Positions 25,189 through 37,200 of a stretch of 64,000 nucleotides of DNA are shown here, piece after piece; position 1 is the first letter of the stretch; every line of letters starts with the position of its first letter. Source of the DNA: Argopecten irradians (lineage: Eukaryota; Mollusca; Bivalvia; Pectinida; Pectinidae); contig NC_091142.1 in assembly GCF_041381155.1 (NCBI RefSeq), forward strand, positions 36,133,604 through 36,197,603, given 5' to 3'. The notes beneath the pieces are model-generated. The model worked only from the letters and a program-made list of their open reading frames with translations, did no database searches and was not told the origin of the DNA. The translations under genes were made by a program, and so were the position numbers.

Positions 25189-26168
25189 CTCCCGATTTAA
25201 TGTCACTGCCTTGCTAGTTGACTCAATATTCTCTATCCACCACATTATGTCCTCGTTGGAAATATGTGCAATGTCCATGTAAACATTATAATTTCCTTTA
25301 GATTGGTTAAGATGAACGTTTTTGGAAATTTCATAATGCTTGTAATGTAAGGCAGCATATTTCACTCCTTGCTCACAAGCCACCAGGGTGCCTATCAATT
25401 CAAAAAATTGTCTAATAGTACAAGTTTCTCTATGTAGAAATGACTCGCACAGCTTCTTAACTTTAGTTGCTTTGTCAGTCGCTGGTTTGACAGTCCTGTC
25501 CACCGAGTTCAAAACAACTCCTAGATATGTTATACTCTGAGAAGGTTCCAGAAAGGACTTGTCAGGGTGAACTGTAAACCCTAAGGAATCCATAAGAGTG
25601 ATGGTGTCAGTCACATTGTTCATAACCTATGAATCGTCAAATATAACTAGTGTTGATATGTTCCCATTTTCTTAATGTCGCAAAACTACATTTCATGATT
25701 TTTGTGAAGACACGTGGCGCACAAGCTAACCCATTCGCGAGACATGTAAATTGGTAAAGTTGTTTGTTTCAATAAAATCTCATTAATTTCCTGTCATGTT
25801 CATATACCGGAATGAAATAATAGGCGTCTTTTAAGTCAACTGAGACAAAGAAACAATTTTTCCTCATCAGCAGTATAGCCGACTTTCAAGTATCCATTTT
25901 AAAGTGATGATGTTCAACAAACTCATTCAGGAAGCTTAAGTTTAAAATAATACAAATTGTTTCATCTTTTTTTCATGCAAGGAAAAATGTTAGAAATGCA
26001 TTCTCTTCTTGTGTGATAGGTTAGTTCTATAATGTTCTTATTAATAAGTTTAGGAATCTCTTTAACCAGCAGTTCTCTTTCTTTAGAAAAAAAAATCAGA
26101 GGTCGTGGAACTCTGTTCTGTTCTGGATAATGTTCAAATTCAATGAAATACCCATTAATACAATTCAA
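25138..26168 (-). pseudogene. DIRS-like reverse transcriptase, broken
   Basis: Pieces in order on the - strand: 26168-25962 (NGYFIEF and LVKEIPKLINKNII, RT N-terminus); about 25960-25640, with SVDLKDAYYFIPVYEHDRK (catalytic aspartate motif), ANGLACAPRVFTKI and VIFDDS (a changed YxDD box); then 25623-25190, with DSLGFTVHPDKS, ITYLGVVLNS and the thumb/connection leading to WWIENI. Stops and frameshifts lie between the pieces. The frame after codon 150 runs into the foldback insertion at 25188, so the last 17 codons of that frame (25188-25138) are insertion sequence. Confidence 0.8.
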
Positions 26169-26196
26169 CAGCCAGTCATCTGTGATCTTTTCCCAA

Positions 26197-26859
26197 TTAT
26201 AAAATGCTGGCTGTTTTACCCCAAAGGAAATTGTCCGGCGTGTTTTGGAGTTGAGACATCAACAGGGATTTGGAGCTTACCTTTAGCTTGGAGAAATTTA
26301 ATCTTTTTGGTTTTGTCGATCCCTCCTCTGGAAAAAAGCCCCCGAGTTTGACTAGCGTGTTTTGGATAGGGGGAGCTTCTAAAGTGCCCTCTGTTGGAGT
26401 GAGAGAAACCTCTACTTCCAAAGGAGTTCTGGTGGTAACTGTGTTTGCTTCTCCTAAAGTCACCTTGGTGACCATGGTTACCTGGAGCCTTGCCCCTGAT
26501 AAACTGAGTCGATGTTCTAGAAAGACCCACTTTGTTAGACAGAGTTTTACGGTCGTGAAATTATCTGTCCGGATTTGTCTCAGTTGTGTGAACATCCATG
26601 CCTGCATTTTGATTGCATCTGTGAGCTTAGCTACGTTTTCCTTCACAGAACGTCCTGCCTTACCTCCCTTGAACGCGGCTACCAAGCTGTCTGTAACTTC
26701 CAGAACCGGAATAGTCGCTTTAGCCACCATAGATTGAATTTTCTGTAATATCGTTATCTTTGCGAATGGTTTGGCTTCTGTCCAAACCTCGATGTTGACT
26801 TTAGGCATAGTTAGGTGAGGGCCTGTTTCAAGGTATATTATACTTGGCTTTAGTGTCAT
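26197..26859 (-). pseudogene. DIRS-like gag ORF, frameshifted
   Basis: A 220-codon frame from ATG 26859 begins MTLKPS and has a helical first half (about residues 30-100). Near 26530 the sensible frame changes: the overlapping - strand frame at 26530-26216 is rich in G, R, S, H and F (NSFGSRGFSHSNRGHF), like the basic, disordered tails of DIRS gag proteins. A single frameshift would join them. The role would be nucleocapsid-like RNA binding (inferred). Confidence 0.55.
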
Positions 26860-26881
26860 TTAGGCGGTGTGTCCCTATCAC

Positions 26882-27599
26882 TGTATGAAAAGCACCGTTA
26901 CACGAACTGGCAAGTTTATCATTGATAGTAAGCCCACACAAGCCTCCTCACTACTCGGACCCGGATGTTGGTAGCTCCGCCCACTATCCGAATCTCGATC
27001 ACATACGGGGGAGTCACCCCTCCTACCAGAACAGCAACACTCCGGCAAATTTGCCGTTCCATTGAATCAGTTCCTGTGTGTATGGCTCCAGAATCGATCT
27101 GTTTGCGAATATCTTTCACGAATACACTAGTTTATCAATGCTCTGCAGCCATGAGGATAATATCAATGAAAGTAGCAAAAACGTTCCGATCACTTCTTAA
27201 AGTCATAATATCGAAACACTATAGTTATAAAGAGCACACACATGACGAATCTAATAGTTTGTTTTAAACTTAGACTCTCAAGTCGTAAAGACAACTGGCA
27301 CCTAGGCCTGACAGTATGTAAACAATGGTACTCAGACCCTGATCGTGTCTATTATAGGCACTCAGGCCCAATCAAACATTGTTCAGAACAGAAATTCCAT
27401 AATTCCCATGTCAAAACAGGTGTGTGTAACAATATTACTCCATGATAACTTCTTCACAATCTAAACAAGTCTTAGAAAAAAAGTTCAAAAACGTTGAAAA
27501 CTTCATTGTGGTAAGGAACGTACTCTCGCTGCAGAAATTGACTATGTACTGACCATTCGCACGACTGTGTCATCTCACGTGATCACTCAGTTACCATAA
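26882..27599. other. Non-coding flank of the DIRS-like element
   Basis: Moderately GC-rich at 26940-27060, then AT-rich. The open frames on both strands (26919-27267) overlap and have no domain. No splice pattern or repeat family was recognised. Confidence 0.4.
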
Positions 27600-27765
27600 A
27601 TGGAAGTGTTGAATACGTCCGTATTAAGGGTTAACGCTGTGTATGGCGGCCGTGCGACTATGTACCAAGCGACGAGTGACAATATGGCAGCGCGACAATG
27701 CGTCAGTGAGTTTTTGACGCATTGTCGCATAGCGCATTGTCATTCTTCGCGTGGCACATATGGAC
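27600..27765. repeat. Second copy of CATTGTCGC-type repeat
   Basis: Shares AATACGTCCGTATT, TATGGCGGCC, GCGCGACAATGCGTCAG and GCGCATTGTCATTCTTCGC with 12060-12330, in the same orientation. It directly precedes a fragment of the inverted-duplication sequence. Confidence 0.55.
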
Positions 27766-28395
27766 TTGGTGACGGGGATGAAGTAGGTCATATTCAATTA
27801 ATGTTTTAGCCCTCCTTTGTAATATGTTAAGCTCCATAATACACTAATTTTATTAAACCAAAACTATCATATATTTTAAAATTAACTTCTAATGATAATA
27901 AAAAACGAATAGAGTGAATGTATTTCCAATTATAAAGTGATATTGAATTATCGCAACAAACTCAATTATACATGTAAAACAGAAACAAAAACAATATACA
28001 ATAAAAAAAATATTAATATATGAAACAAAACATCTTCACGTGTGCATCATAATCTTGATACATTTAATATCCACAGCCATACTTCTGAATGTCCTGTTTT
28101 CCAAGACGAATAAAAACGTCCGTCACCCAAAGAATAAGAAAATTTGTCACGTGATGAAACCTGGAAGCTTTAATTTTTTCCTGAATACAAGGTTGTAAAG
28201 CGAATGTATTTAACAAACACACATAAGTGAATGAAATATGCTGTTAATATGCCAAGGTGATTTTAATCGAAAAGGGTTTTGTCTAAACACCGATAAAACA
28301 GGTCGCATTTCATTTTCTGTATTAAATTATTTTTGAAGTTATACCGCCATTCTTACTGTAACATCAGAGCCCTTGGCTTTGGAATTATCGCACCA
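27766..28395. repeat. Third partial copy of the inverted-duplication sequence
   Basis: 27766-27995 matches 15268-15490 (GTGACGGGGAT, AAGTAGGTCATATTCAAT, CTCCTTTGT). 28040-28390 matches 16785-17165 (ATGCCAA-GTGATTTTAAT, TTTTGTCTAAACACC, TTGAAGTTATACCGCCAT). The stretch between, including the tRNA-like head and MITE, is missing. The orientation is that of the right arm. The TRIM-like gene itself is absent. Confidence 0.75.
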
Positions 28396-28554
28396 GTTTC
28401 GGGCATAACATATCGATTTTAACTTAAAATTAACTTCTAACTGGTTCTGGTTTAGCGTCAATGAATAGAGTGAATGTATTTCCACATTATAAAGTGAACA
28501 TGAATTAGAAAAGTACACTGATTCAAACACAAATTATTTACATGTGACAATATA

Positions 28555-29045
28555 ACAGTTGACAAAGACAATTCCTCAATAAGAGACTTCCTCAGGTAAA
28601 TATTAATATATAAACATAAGACATCCTTCCTTGCATTTATAATATACAATGGCAATGATCCAATGTTATTTAATGTAGTTCTACATAAAAACTCCCGTTA
28701 TTATAAAAAATCAAATAGACCTCATTTAATTTCCTTGAAATGAAAAGTTGTTAAATAATATATAAGTTAACACAATTATGTTTATGTAAAATCATGTGCT
28801 CTGTTAAAGAAACGTTAGACCAGGGTATATAGTTCTGATCTAAAACAACCGATATAAAACATTCTATATCACATTCAATGTGATTAATGATTATGACTTG
28901 AGCAGTTATTTTTCTTTACAAACAACAGTCTTCTGGACGTCCATGGACATATGGATCTGTCTTTAATAATCAAAATGTTTGTTTTGTCCTCTGGTAGTGA
29001 TCATCACCTGATTGCATATGATAACTCTTTTTTAGAGACATCATA
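28555..29045. repeat. Direct duplication, unit 1
   Basis: Matches 29465-29905 in the same orientation. Shared phrases are GAGACTTCCTCAGGTAA, TGTGCTCTGTTAAAGAAACG, ACAACAGTCTTCTGGACGTC and ATGGATCTGTCTTTAATAAT. The two differ mostly by small deletions in unit 2. No coding capacity. Confidence 0.75.
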
Positions 29046-29464
29046 ATCATCAAAACCATTATAAAATAAACAAGTTAAAGCTAATATAATAACACATAAA
29101 TAAAAACAATAATACAGAAAACATGATATATTTAACACATAATAAGTAATACCAATTTTAATTAATACTGTATTTAGACAATTGAGTCCCGTGTCGTATG
29201 AGTTTGCTCGTGTTTCTCTTAGACACACATAAATAATAATTAATGCGAGGTATACGTCAAATATGCACTTCCGGTTTGAACGGAGGCAGTTATCGTTCAG
29301 TCTTTGTTAATTCACTTTGAAAAATATATTTTCTCACCTTGTGCCACGTATGTAAACTGATTCATGTTAATATTGCATACACAATTTGAAGATAATTACT
29401 GGTTCTGGTTTATTGATGACAATTTACACATATTGGTAAATGTAGAGAAAAACCAGATTCACCT

Positions 29465-29905
29465 GATGTATTTTGTTGACAGAGACTTCCTCAGGTAATT
29501 AATATATCATATAATGACTCCTTCCTTGCATTTATAAATATTGGCAATGAAAATGTTAGTTAATGTAGTTCTACATTCACATTTATTAAAAATAAATAGA
29601 TCATTTAATTTCCAATGAAAAGTTGTTAAATAATATATATAAGTTAATAATTATGTTTATGTAAAATCATGTGCTCTGTTAAAGAAACGTAGACCAGGGT
29701 ATATAGTTCTGATATATGCATATATATTCTATATCCATTCAATGCATTCTGATCATGACTTGAGCAGTATTTTTCTTTACAAACAACAGTCTTCTGGACG
29801 TCATGACATATGGATCTGTCTTTAATAATCAAAATTGTTGTTTTGTCCTCTGGTGTGATTCATTCCTATTGCCCATATGATAATTTTCCTTTAGAGACAT
29901 TCCAT
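29465..29905. repeat. Direct duplication, unit 2
   Basis: Counterpart of 28555-29045, about 50 bp shorter through scattered small deletions (for example around 29500-29600). Confidence 0.75.
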
Positions 29906-30679
29906 CTTTAAGTTATAAAATAAACAATAACAGAAAAACATGATATATTTCACATATTTCACATCATGTAGATATAGGCTTAGATGCTATAAAAATCATG
30001 CTATGATATAAACATGACCCACTTAGTGGATGACATGAAAGTGAAAGCAAGGTTCCAAATATAGTAACATTTCTCTAATTCTCTGTCCAATAATTTAAGA
30101 CCACAAGTATTATTCGCTTCGATTTCATTTTATTCAAGTTTTATTTCAGAATTGTATATTGAGATCAGGATTTTTTTTACATTTTCTACTTAATTTAGAA
30201 AAACTGACATAACTGCCTCCAGTGTACAATGTGAGTTAGTTATCACCAGGTCCATTTACAGCATTGAAGTCGCCCGGATGTACACAGAACACTAGCCAAT
30301 TTAGCAGACGCTCTTGAACTTGTCATAGATTATGTATATTTTTGAATTTTGTTTTACGATTTTGATCTCTTAAGGTAAGTGTGTTTGACTGACCTTATCC
30401 TATCACGTAAGACGACCCGAAATACAGCAAGGAAAACATATTGAAAGAATTGAACATCAAAATACAAACAGACAAAGCTTTTCCTGAATGATGGTAGGGT
30501 CAGAAAAGTTCCAAAAGAACAACGTTTTACTTTGAAAAAAACTATAGCAACCTGACTCTACCATTTATCAAAATAATGTTAAAGTAAGGAAAACTGGTGA
30601 TAACTACGGCCTGGCGATAATACCCACCATTGCTCTAATATAATATACTATGGCTATAGCATCCTAACTGGGAAGAGTA
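29906..30679. other. Non-coding, no feature recognised
   Basis: AT-rich sequence without a recognised exon, repeat or RNA gene. Confidence 0.4.
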
Positions 30680-31400
30680 GATTCCTAAAATTGGCCTACT
30701 ATTGCAGGCAGGGCTCTGTGGCTTTCACCTCAAACGTCAAACTATACCCGTACCTTATTAGCATTGAAAGCTTGCCAAAGAGTGATATGACTTGACGCTA
30801 TTGAGCTTTTCCATCAGTCTCTAACTTGAATATACAACAGTTATCACAGAGAGGTAAATCAATGTTATAGCATTTTTGAGGAATGTTTTATGGATGAACA
30901 CCAGGGACGCATGCCAACAGAGGCCAGGCTTCACTGGTGATTTGAATATAGTCTATTATATAAGTGATCCTCAGGTTTCTTCTAAACCCCACGTCCGCTC
31001 ATTACCTCCGTCAGTTATGTTTGTTATATGTTTATTTCAATATGTATCTATTTATTAGTATAAGAGTGTGGTAACCAACCACAAAAAAAGCTGTAGTCTG
31101 AATTTATTACATTCGCGTTAACACGCGAATATCTTCCTCATTTTTTTTATATTAGTTATCATTACATGTTGCCGATATTACAATCTTGTGTTCTGAGATT
31201 GAGTAGATACATTGTATGTTAAGTGTTTTACTTTCATATCAATTAAGTTTCAGAAATAAGAATTAAAAATATTATCACTAGCAACTATAATATCTGAATA
31301 TCTATTTTTGAATTTCAAAAATGCTTTATTATTTTCAACGCGAAGTTCATTGCAAGTGCGCGATAGTTAACAACAACGAGGTAATTAGGCCGACACCGGG
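30680..31400. repeat. Segmental duplicate (copy 2 of 2)
   Basis: Counterpart of 340-1226 and lacking the 140-bp MITE. It ends at GGTAATTAGGCCGACACCGG. In copy 1 the homologous point joins the 842-bp TIR element. Confidence 0.6.
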
Positions 31401-32833
31401 AAACAAAGGACGGCCCGCGTTATGGGAATGCATGTTGAATTTATGTATTGAGTGTTGTCCATGAATATAGTGTAGTACGATACTAACTATTGGCACTCTA
31501 CAAAATTATCAAATTCGTTTTATATCTACATTGTCAGAATTTGAAGTCTGGGTTAGGTGTGTACCTTTAAAAGGACATTTTATTCCAGATGACCGACTTC
31601 AATGACATTATTGTGAAGTTATCTATACAATGACTAAAGAAGCATAAATCGTATGTGATTTATAGGATTAAAATGTTAAAACGTTAGTTTTACCTTGTAA
31701 ACTGTAAAAGTTTATCTATACATTGTTAGGCCGCCTTACAATACATATCGGGGGCTTACATGAGAAAGCTTTCAAATTAAACAGTAGACATAATGTTGCC
31801 AAATGGTCCATAAATTATTTTGTTTTAGGTTGTAAAATGTTCTTTATTCTAATTTTTTGCAGCCCAATCGTAAAGCAAACAATGCATTGCAATTAAATAC
31901 AATAACATTTTATGTAACATTGATTCACAATACCCATGGCACCGCAATGTATTAGGTAATCACTGTTAGCTTTACAGACGAAAATGTGTCATCACTTAAT
32001 ATGTTTCTTAAATGCTATTGATATAAATATAAATATCTACTTTCAACTAGAAAACAAAAACTTACAGACCTTAAGGTACAGTGTATTCGCTTATCATCGA
32101 AAACAATACATATTGTATGGACAGACTAGCTTTCAAATAGTGTACTATGTAAGTTGGCAATACTGTCAGGTAATTCTATATTACTAAGGTATACAGTATG
32201 GGATCCCCGGACACACTCAATAACAATAATTACACTCATAATAAAGGAGGTAATACATTGATACATAGTGTAGATATGTAGGTGTCAGACCTTTAGGACC
32301 AGCACCATATAATTTATCATATTGTAATCACCAGGAACAGACTTCTACCGTTCCAGGTGTGGAATGATTTGAATGAATTATTAGAGAAGTTGACTTACTT
32401 TGCTGTTTTTCCTTACGCCTTGTTAGTTTTAAAAACAAAGACCATTGTCTCTGTGTTAAAATTTTTGTGGATACTATGATTATGTATTTGAAAAAGGAAT
32501 AAACTACACGAAAGGTAAGTGGCGGTGTACCTTATTTAAACTGTATTTTATTCAAATGCTATGTTTTATTTGTGTTCAATGTAATGTGTGAACTTAAACG
32601 TGGTCTCATCTGAATGGAAAATCTATCTGTTACATTTATCAGTGGTATAAGTAAAGCATATGGTAACCCTAAAACAAACTCGATACTACACGGTTTACTA
32701 TCACGGTTGTACTATCAACCCTTTGTCTATGTCATAACTTAATTGAAGGTCATGTGTGTGACAACAGACAAGACAGGTAGATGTATATCAAATAACATTA
32801 TTCTGTGGTTGACAGTATGACTTATTTTTAAAA
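31401..32833. other. Non-coding, no feature recognised
   Basis: AT-rich. The open frame at 31984-32187 has no domain. No repeat family was recognised. Confidence 0.4.
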
Positions 32834-33169
32834 AGTCTCTGTAGGCCTGTGATTGGTCAGTTTTTTTCTGCTAAAATGCTTTCAGTTTTACTTCGGCATA
32901 GTCCACTGGTGATTATTACGACAGTAATAGTAAATGGAATATCGAGGGGTGGGGTTTTATTAGTTTAACGTCCTATTAACAGCCAGGTTCATGTAAGGAA
33001 ATGTCTCTGTAGGCCTGTGATTGGTCAGTTTTTTTCTGCTAAAATGCTTTCAGTTTTACTTCGGCATAGTCCACTGGTGATTATTACGACAGTAATAGTA
33101 AATGGAATATCGAGGGGTGGGGTTTTATTAGTTTAACGTCCTATTAACAGCCAGGTTCATGTAAGGAAA
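32834..33169. repeat. Perfect 168-bp tandem duplication
   Basis: 32834-33001 and 33002-33169 appear identical by eye, running from GTCTCTGTAGGCCTGTGATT to TTCATGTAAGGAAAT. The duplicated unit includes the 3' end of the SINE at 33125. Identity implies a very recent event or an assembly artefact. Confidence 0.85.
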
Positions 33170-33305
33170 TGACAGTCTTTTTTATGGGACAATCGGAGTA
33201 CCCGGAGGAAAACGACCTGACAACTACCCTACATGGGATTCGAACACGCGACCCAGATGTTGAGGGTTTGTGGTATAATAGCGAGACATCGGTTACCGCG
33301 GCCCC
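33125..33305 (-). mobile_element. tRNA-headed SINE
   Basis: The - strand shows the head ending in GGGGCCGCGGTAACC, a box-B-like GCGTGTTCGAATCCCATG and the shared body through CTGGCTGTTAATAGGACGT. Its distal end is repeated in the upstream 168-bp tandem copy. Confidence 0.75.
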
Positions 33306-33451
33306 CTGAATATCGAAGATGTTACTAGTTAATCGAATTTTATTTTTCTCTTTTTGCTTTGATGGAATCGCCTAGAAATACCTATCACCCACCTCAGTCC
33401 CTGATCCACTTTGAGGTTAATACAATTTCCAGTTCCACAGTAACATACATA

Positions 33452-34193
33452 CGGAAGAGGATTAGGGCCACGTGATTAAAGTACTAAATTCGATCTTCCA
33501 TGTTACATGTAGTAACTCGAAATTTCGGCTTACATACTCGAAGGTTCGACTTTCTAACTCAAAATTTCGAGATCCTAATTCGAAATTACGATATCTTTAT
33601 TCGAAATTTCGACTTATTGACTCGAAATTCCAGCTTACAAACAGAAAATTTCGGATTACTTACTCGAAATTTCGACTAACTTACTCAAAATGTTTAGACA
33701 CTTACTCGAAATTTCGACTTACGAACGCAAAATTTCGACTTACTAGCTCAAAATTTCGAGTTACTTACACAAATTTTCGACTTCTCAACTCGAAATTTCG
33801 ACTTAATCATTCGAAATTTCGACTTTCTAACTCGCAATGGCGACGCACTGACTGAATACATTTACTTCAGTGTGCACTAATACAATCATATTTTAACTAA
33901 GGACTAAGTAACAAGGAGATCTTGCTTTGCCTAGCTAATCAGCATGGAATTATAAGTATATTTGTATCTCGAAGTTAGTATCTCGAAATTTTGAGTTAGT
34001 AAGTCGACATTTCTAGTTAGGAAGTTAGTATGCCGAAATTTCCAGTTAGGGAGTTAGTAAGCCAAAATTTCGAGTTAAAATCTCGAAATTTCGAGTTAGG
34101 AAGTCGAAATTGCAAGTTAGTAAGTCGAAATTTCGAGTTACTAACATGAAAAAACGAATTATTTTTTATACACGTGACCCTAATCCTCTTCTG
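33452..34193. mobile_element. TA-flanked foldback element made of ~21-bp units
   Basis: TA lies directly outside both ends (33450-33451 and 34194-34195). The ends are 23-bp inverted repeats beginning CGGAAGAGGATTAGGG and, inverted, CAGAAGAGGATTAGGG, both reaching CACGTG. The left part (33500-33850) is an array of about 21-bp units on the theme ACTCGAAATTTCGACTTA. The right part (33965-34150) carries the same theme inverted. The unit is itself nearly palindromic (CGAAATTTCG). TA duplication fits a Tc1/mariner-type element (inference). The 127-codon frame (FRLTYSK-like repeats) arises from the 21-bp period and is not a gene. It ends 97 bp before the first exon of the microexon gene. Confidence 0.8.
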
Positions 34194-34290
34194 TACTTTC
34201 ATGTAATTCCTTGTTGTATGCAAAATATAATTGAAGAAAGCTAGAATTTACACTATAATGTATATATTTGATTTTTGTTTTTAATTTAAG

Positions 34291-37200
34291 GTGCAGCTGC
34301 AGAAAAAAAGGATTCCAACAATGGCCGACGCAGCAAGGTAAAATACATACAATTATTTCATTTATCACTCAACAACACACATATCGTTTACTTGCAAATT
34401 GAATGAATATTTATGATCAGAAAGCAAGGTTCAAATTCGCTTTAAATCCATTTCAAACACTGTTTTATATAAAAAAGGTCATATGCTAATTTAACTACCA
34501 CAACGTGTGTATGTAATTAAAATTTGTAAAATGACTCGAATTCCTCGATGATATAGAGATGTAGGGTTTTGTTAGGCAATCTCTATATAGTGATACAACA
34601 TCTTATTGAAATAACGGGACAAAGTATTTTCGTAAGGAAAATAAATGCTATATTGATACCGGGAACGTAATACAATGGGAAGTAAATATTCACTCGAGCC
34701 CCTCGGCGTTATAGTATGCAAAACAAACTTTCAAGTTAGAAAGGGCATCGCAGACCGGACCTCTGATACATAAAGGATTTGAATACATCCATTGTTCAAA
34801 ATATGTACATTAATGTTAATTGTATACTAGTGTGACGTCAATCTTTCCTAAATAATGAATTGAAAGACAATTATTATTGTTTTATTGCTAAATTCAACAC
34901 GTTCCGTTATTATTCGGATTACAAGTAGTCTTTGGTTGAACAAAAACTATGGACTATTTCTCTCAATCGCCAGCCTCGGGAAGCTGTTCCTCCTCTTGAT
35001 CTGAACATCTCGGGGAGATAATTCTGAAGTTTGGCTGAAAAGCAAGAAACAACTAAATCTTATTAAAATCAGACTTGTAATTTTTCTCCCTTTACGCTGC
35101 AATATAAGATTTAACAGCTCCCTGTTCGGGGCCACCTGTACAAATGTACATATACAATACTGTTTTATCTGCTGATATCTTTACATTTAACGTTTGATGT
35201 GTAATGTCTCTGGAACACCTAGCAATCTTTCTATCGGTTTATAGAGCTTTACCAATCAATGATTACGAACCAAACATATTACCTCATTTATAGTCTGATT
35301 TATTCATAGGCCCACTACATATCCGAAATTGATTATTTTGGACAGTCCGACAAGTTAAATAGAATCACAATGACACATAGGTTCGGTGTTTTACGCGTTA
35401 CGTACCTACGATTTATTACTGGTGATAAATTTTTCGTTAATGTTACACTTATCATCAGCTACTGAAAAATTTAATAAAACTAAATTAAATGTTAATTTTC
35501 AAAACGCGGGTCGTCCTATGTTTACACCGTCGTTCTCAATACCGCTCATTCGTTGACTATCCCTGCGCCAGACGGCAGCAGATCGAAATTAATCCTCACT
35601 CTCAACATAGATTACGCCAGAAATCTGGCAAATGTTTGCTGCTCTAACCTTATCTTAGGCCATAGGATACACGAGTATATTTCCTTGTGTTAGTATTGCT
35701 TTCAAGAAACTTTTGTGTGTTTTGTTTCGGAAAGGTAGCGGGCTTTTAAGAATTAAACTCTCACTTTGGTGGTTCTATCGCAAAAGTTGAGTAAGGAACC
35801 AATATTTTGGAAACTTGCCCTATATAGTTCGACAACGAGAAGATATAGATCCACAAAGCCGTGCAGTTAGTGGGGAGATATCGTTATTCACAATTGAAAT
35901 TTTCTTAACCTTAATGTAATTAAGAATTTTGAATATTTATGAGTATCGTTGGTAATGAATGCATCAATAACTGTATTCGCATATGTCGGTAAATGTTTAC
36001 CTTAACCAAGTCTGATAGTATAATGTATTTCTTTATTTGTGGTAGAAACATGTCACAACTCCAGTAATTGGTGGATATAGAATTAATTTCATACGAGTGT
36101 GTTATTTCTATTAATTACAAAAGACAACATTTTTCACATCTAATTGATTTGATTGTTTATTTTTTTTATTCCAGGGTCGACAGAGAAAGCAAAGCTGATG
36201 CAGCGAGAATGTAAATAGTTTCCTCTTCCTTTTAACATGATTCGTATAATATAGATAGAGAGAATACATAGATAGTATATTACAAATCAATGTTTCTTTT
36301 GCTCGAGGCTTTGCGTGTCAAGCACCTAAATGAAACTTATTTTTTTTATGACAACTTATTTTTTTTATGACAACACGACATTTATGGTCCTTCAAAAATT
36401 GATACATATATATATATCCGAGTGTTTTTCTCTCGAAAGTATACCTGACAAGGGTCATAATTCTGGATATTTCCTTCCATGAGCCATACATAACTTTTCA
36501 ATTTTCTAATGTGTGTAGAAATTGAATACGAGAGGGCATATAAGAAATATATTGTATCTATTACACTGCAAGATAACATTTAAAGTGATTATTTTGTCGG
36601 TCAATGAGTAAACACTGACTGGAGTACACAATAATACCAATCATTTATATTTCAGAATTAATCAGCTGAAAGACTGGAGTTCCAGGTAAGCCTTTATAAC
36701 ATTATGGACATCTCACACAAAGCCCATTGTTTTCTATTGTAGTAGATACAATGTACTACTAGCATAAAACCCTTTGTTTTGTGTAATTATAGTTATACCG
36801 CGGGTATGCTCAATGTCTAATGTGAATAATATGAAAATAGATATAGTCGAGAGAAATTTATATTGAGCTAAAATGATGCATTAATTTTGATGTGAAAGAC
36901 CATTATTATTTTTGAAGAGCAAATATATCCAATATTTTGTACAGCAGTATGATTATATAATATGATACAGGAATGATGTGTGTTGGCCTTCTCTACATGC
37001 CTGCTCTATTTTACTACTTCACTGAAGCGTATAATGCTTTACTAACGAATGCACCCATCCGAACACCTAATCGAGTAACATTCCATCGATAAACCAGTAA
37101 TCGTATTGGTTATGTTACCGATTCTGTAGTAGGTGATGACGATTTTTAATGCCTACCTGTCACTAAACATGTGTTTTTATTTCAGAATTTCGAAGATTTC

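Larger units (their letters stand above)
22338..26881 (-). mobile_element. Decayed DIRS-like retrotransposon
   Basis: The order on the - strand is gag-like frame, RT, RNase H, then tail. A 13-bp inverted repeat GTGATAGGGACAC is at 22338-22350 and, inverted, at 26869-26881, just outside the first ATG (26859). It may be the terminal repeat of a DIRS-type element. Many frameshifts and stops show long decay. I could not find the tyrosine recombinase expected for the group in the last 600 bp, so that part may be lost. A 1.44-kb foldback (23752-25188) interrupts the RNase H region. Confidence 0.7.

Noticed and set aside
33472-33855. 127-codon open frame with FRLTYSK-like repeats
   Set aside because: It is a by-product of a 21-bp (in-frame) DNA repeat inside a foldback element; the inverted array gives a similar frame on the other strand.
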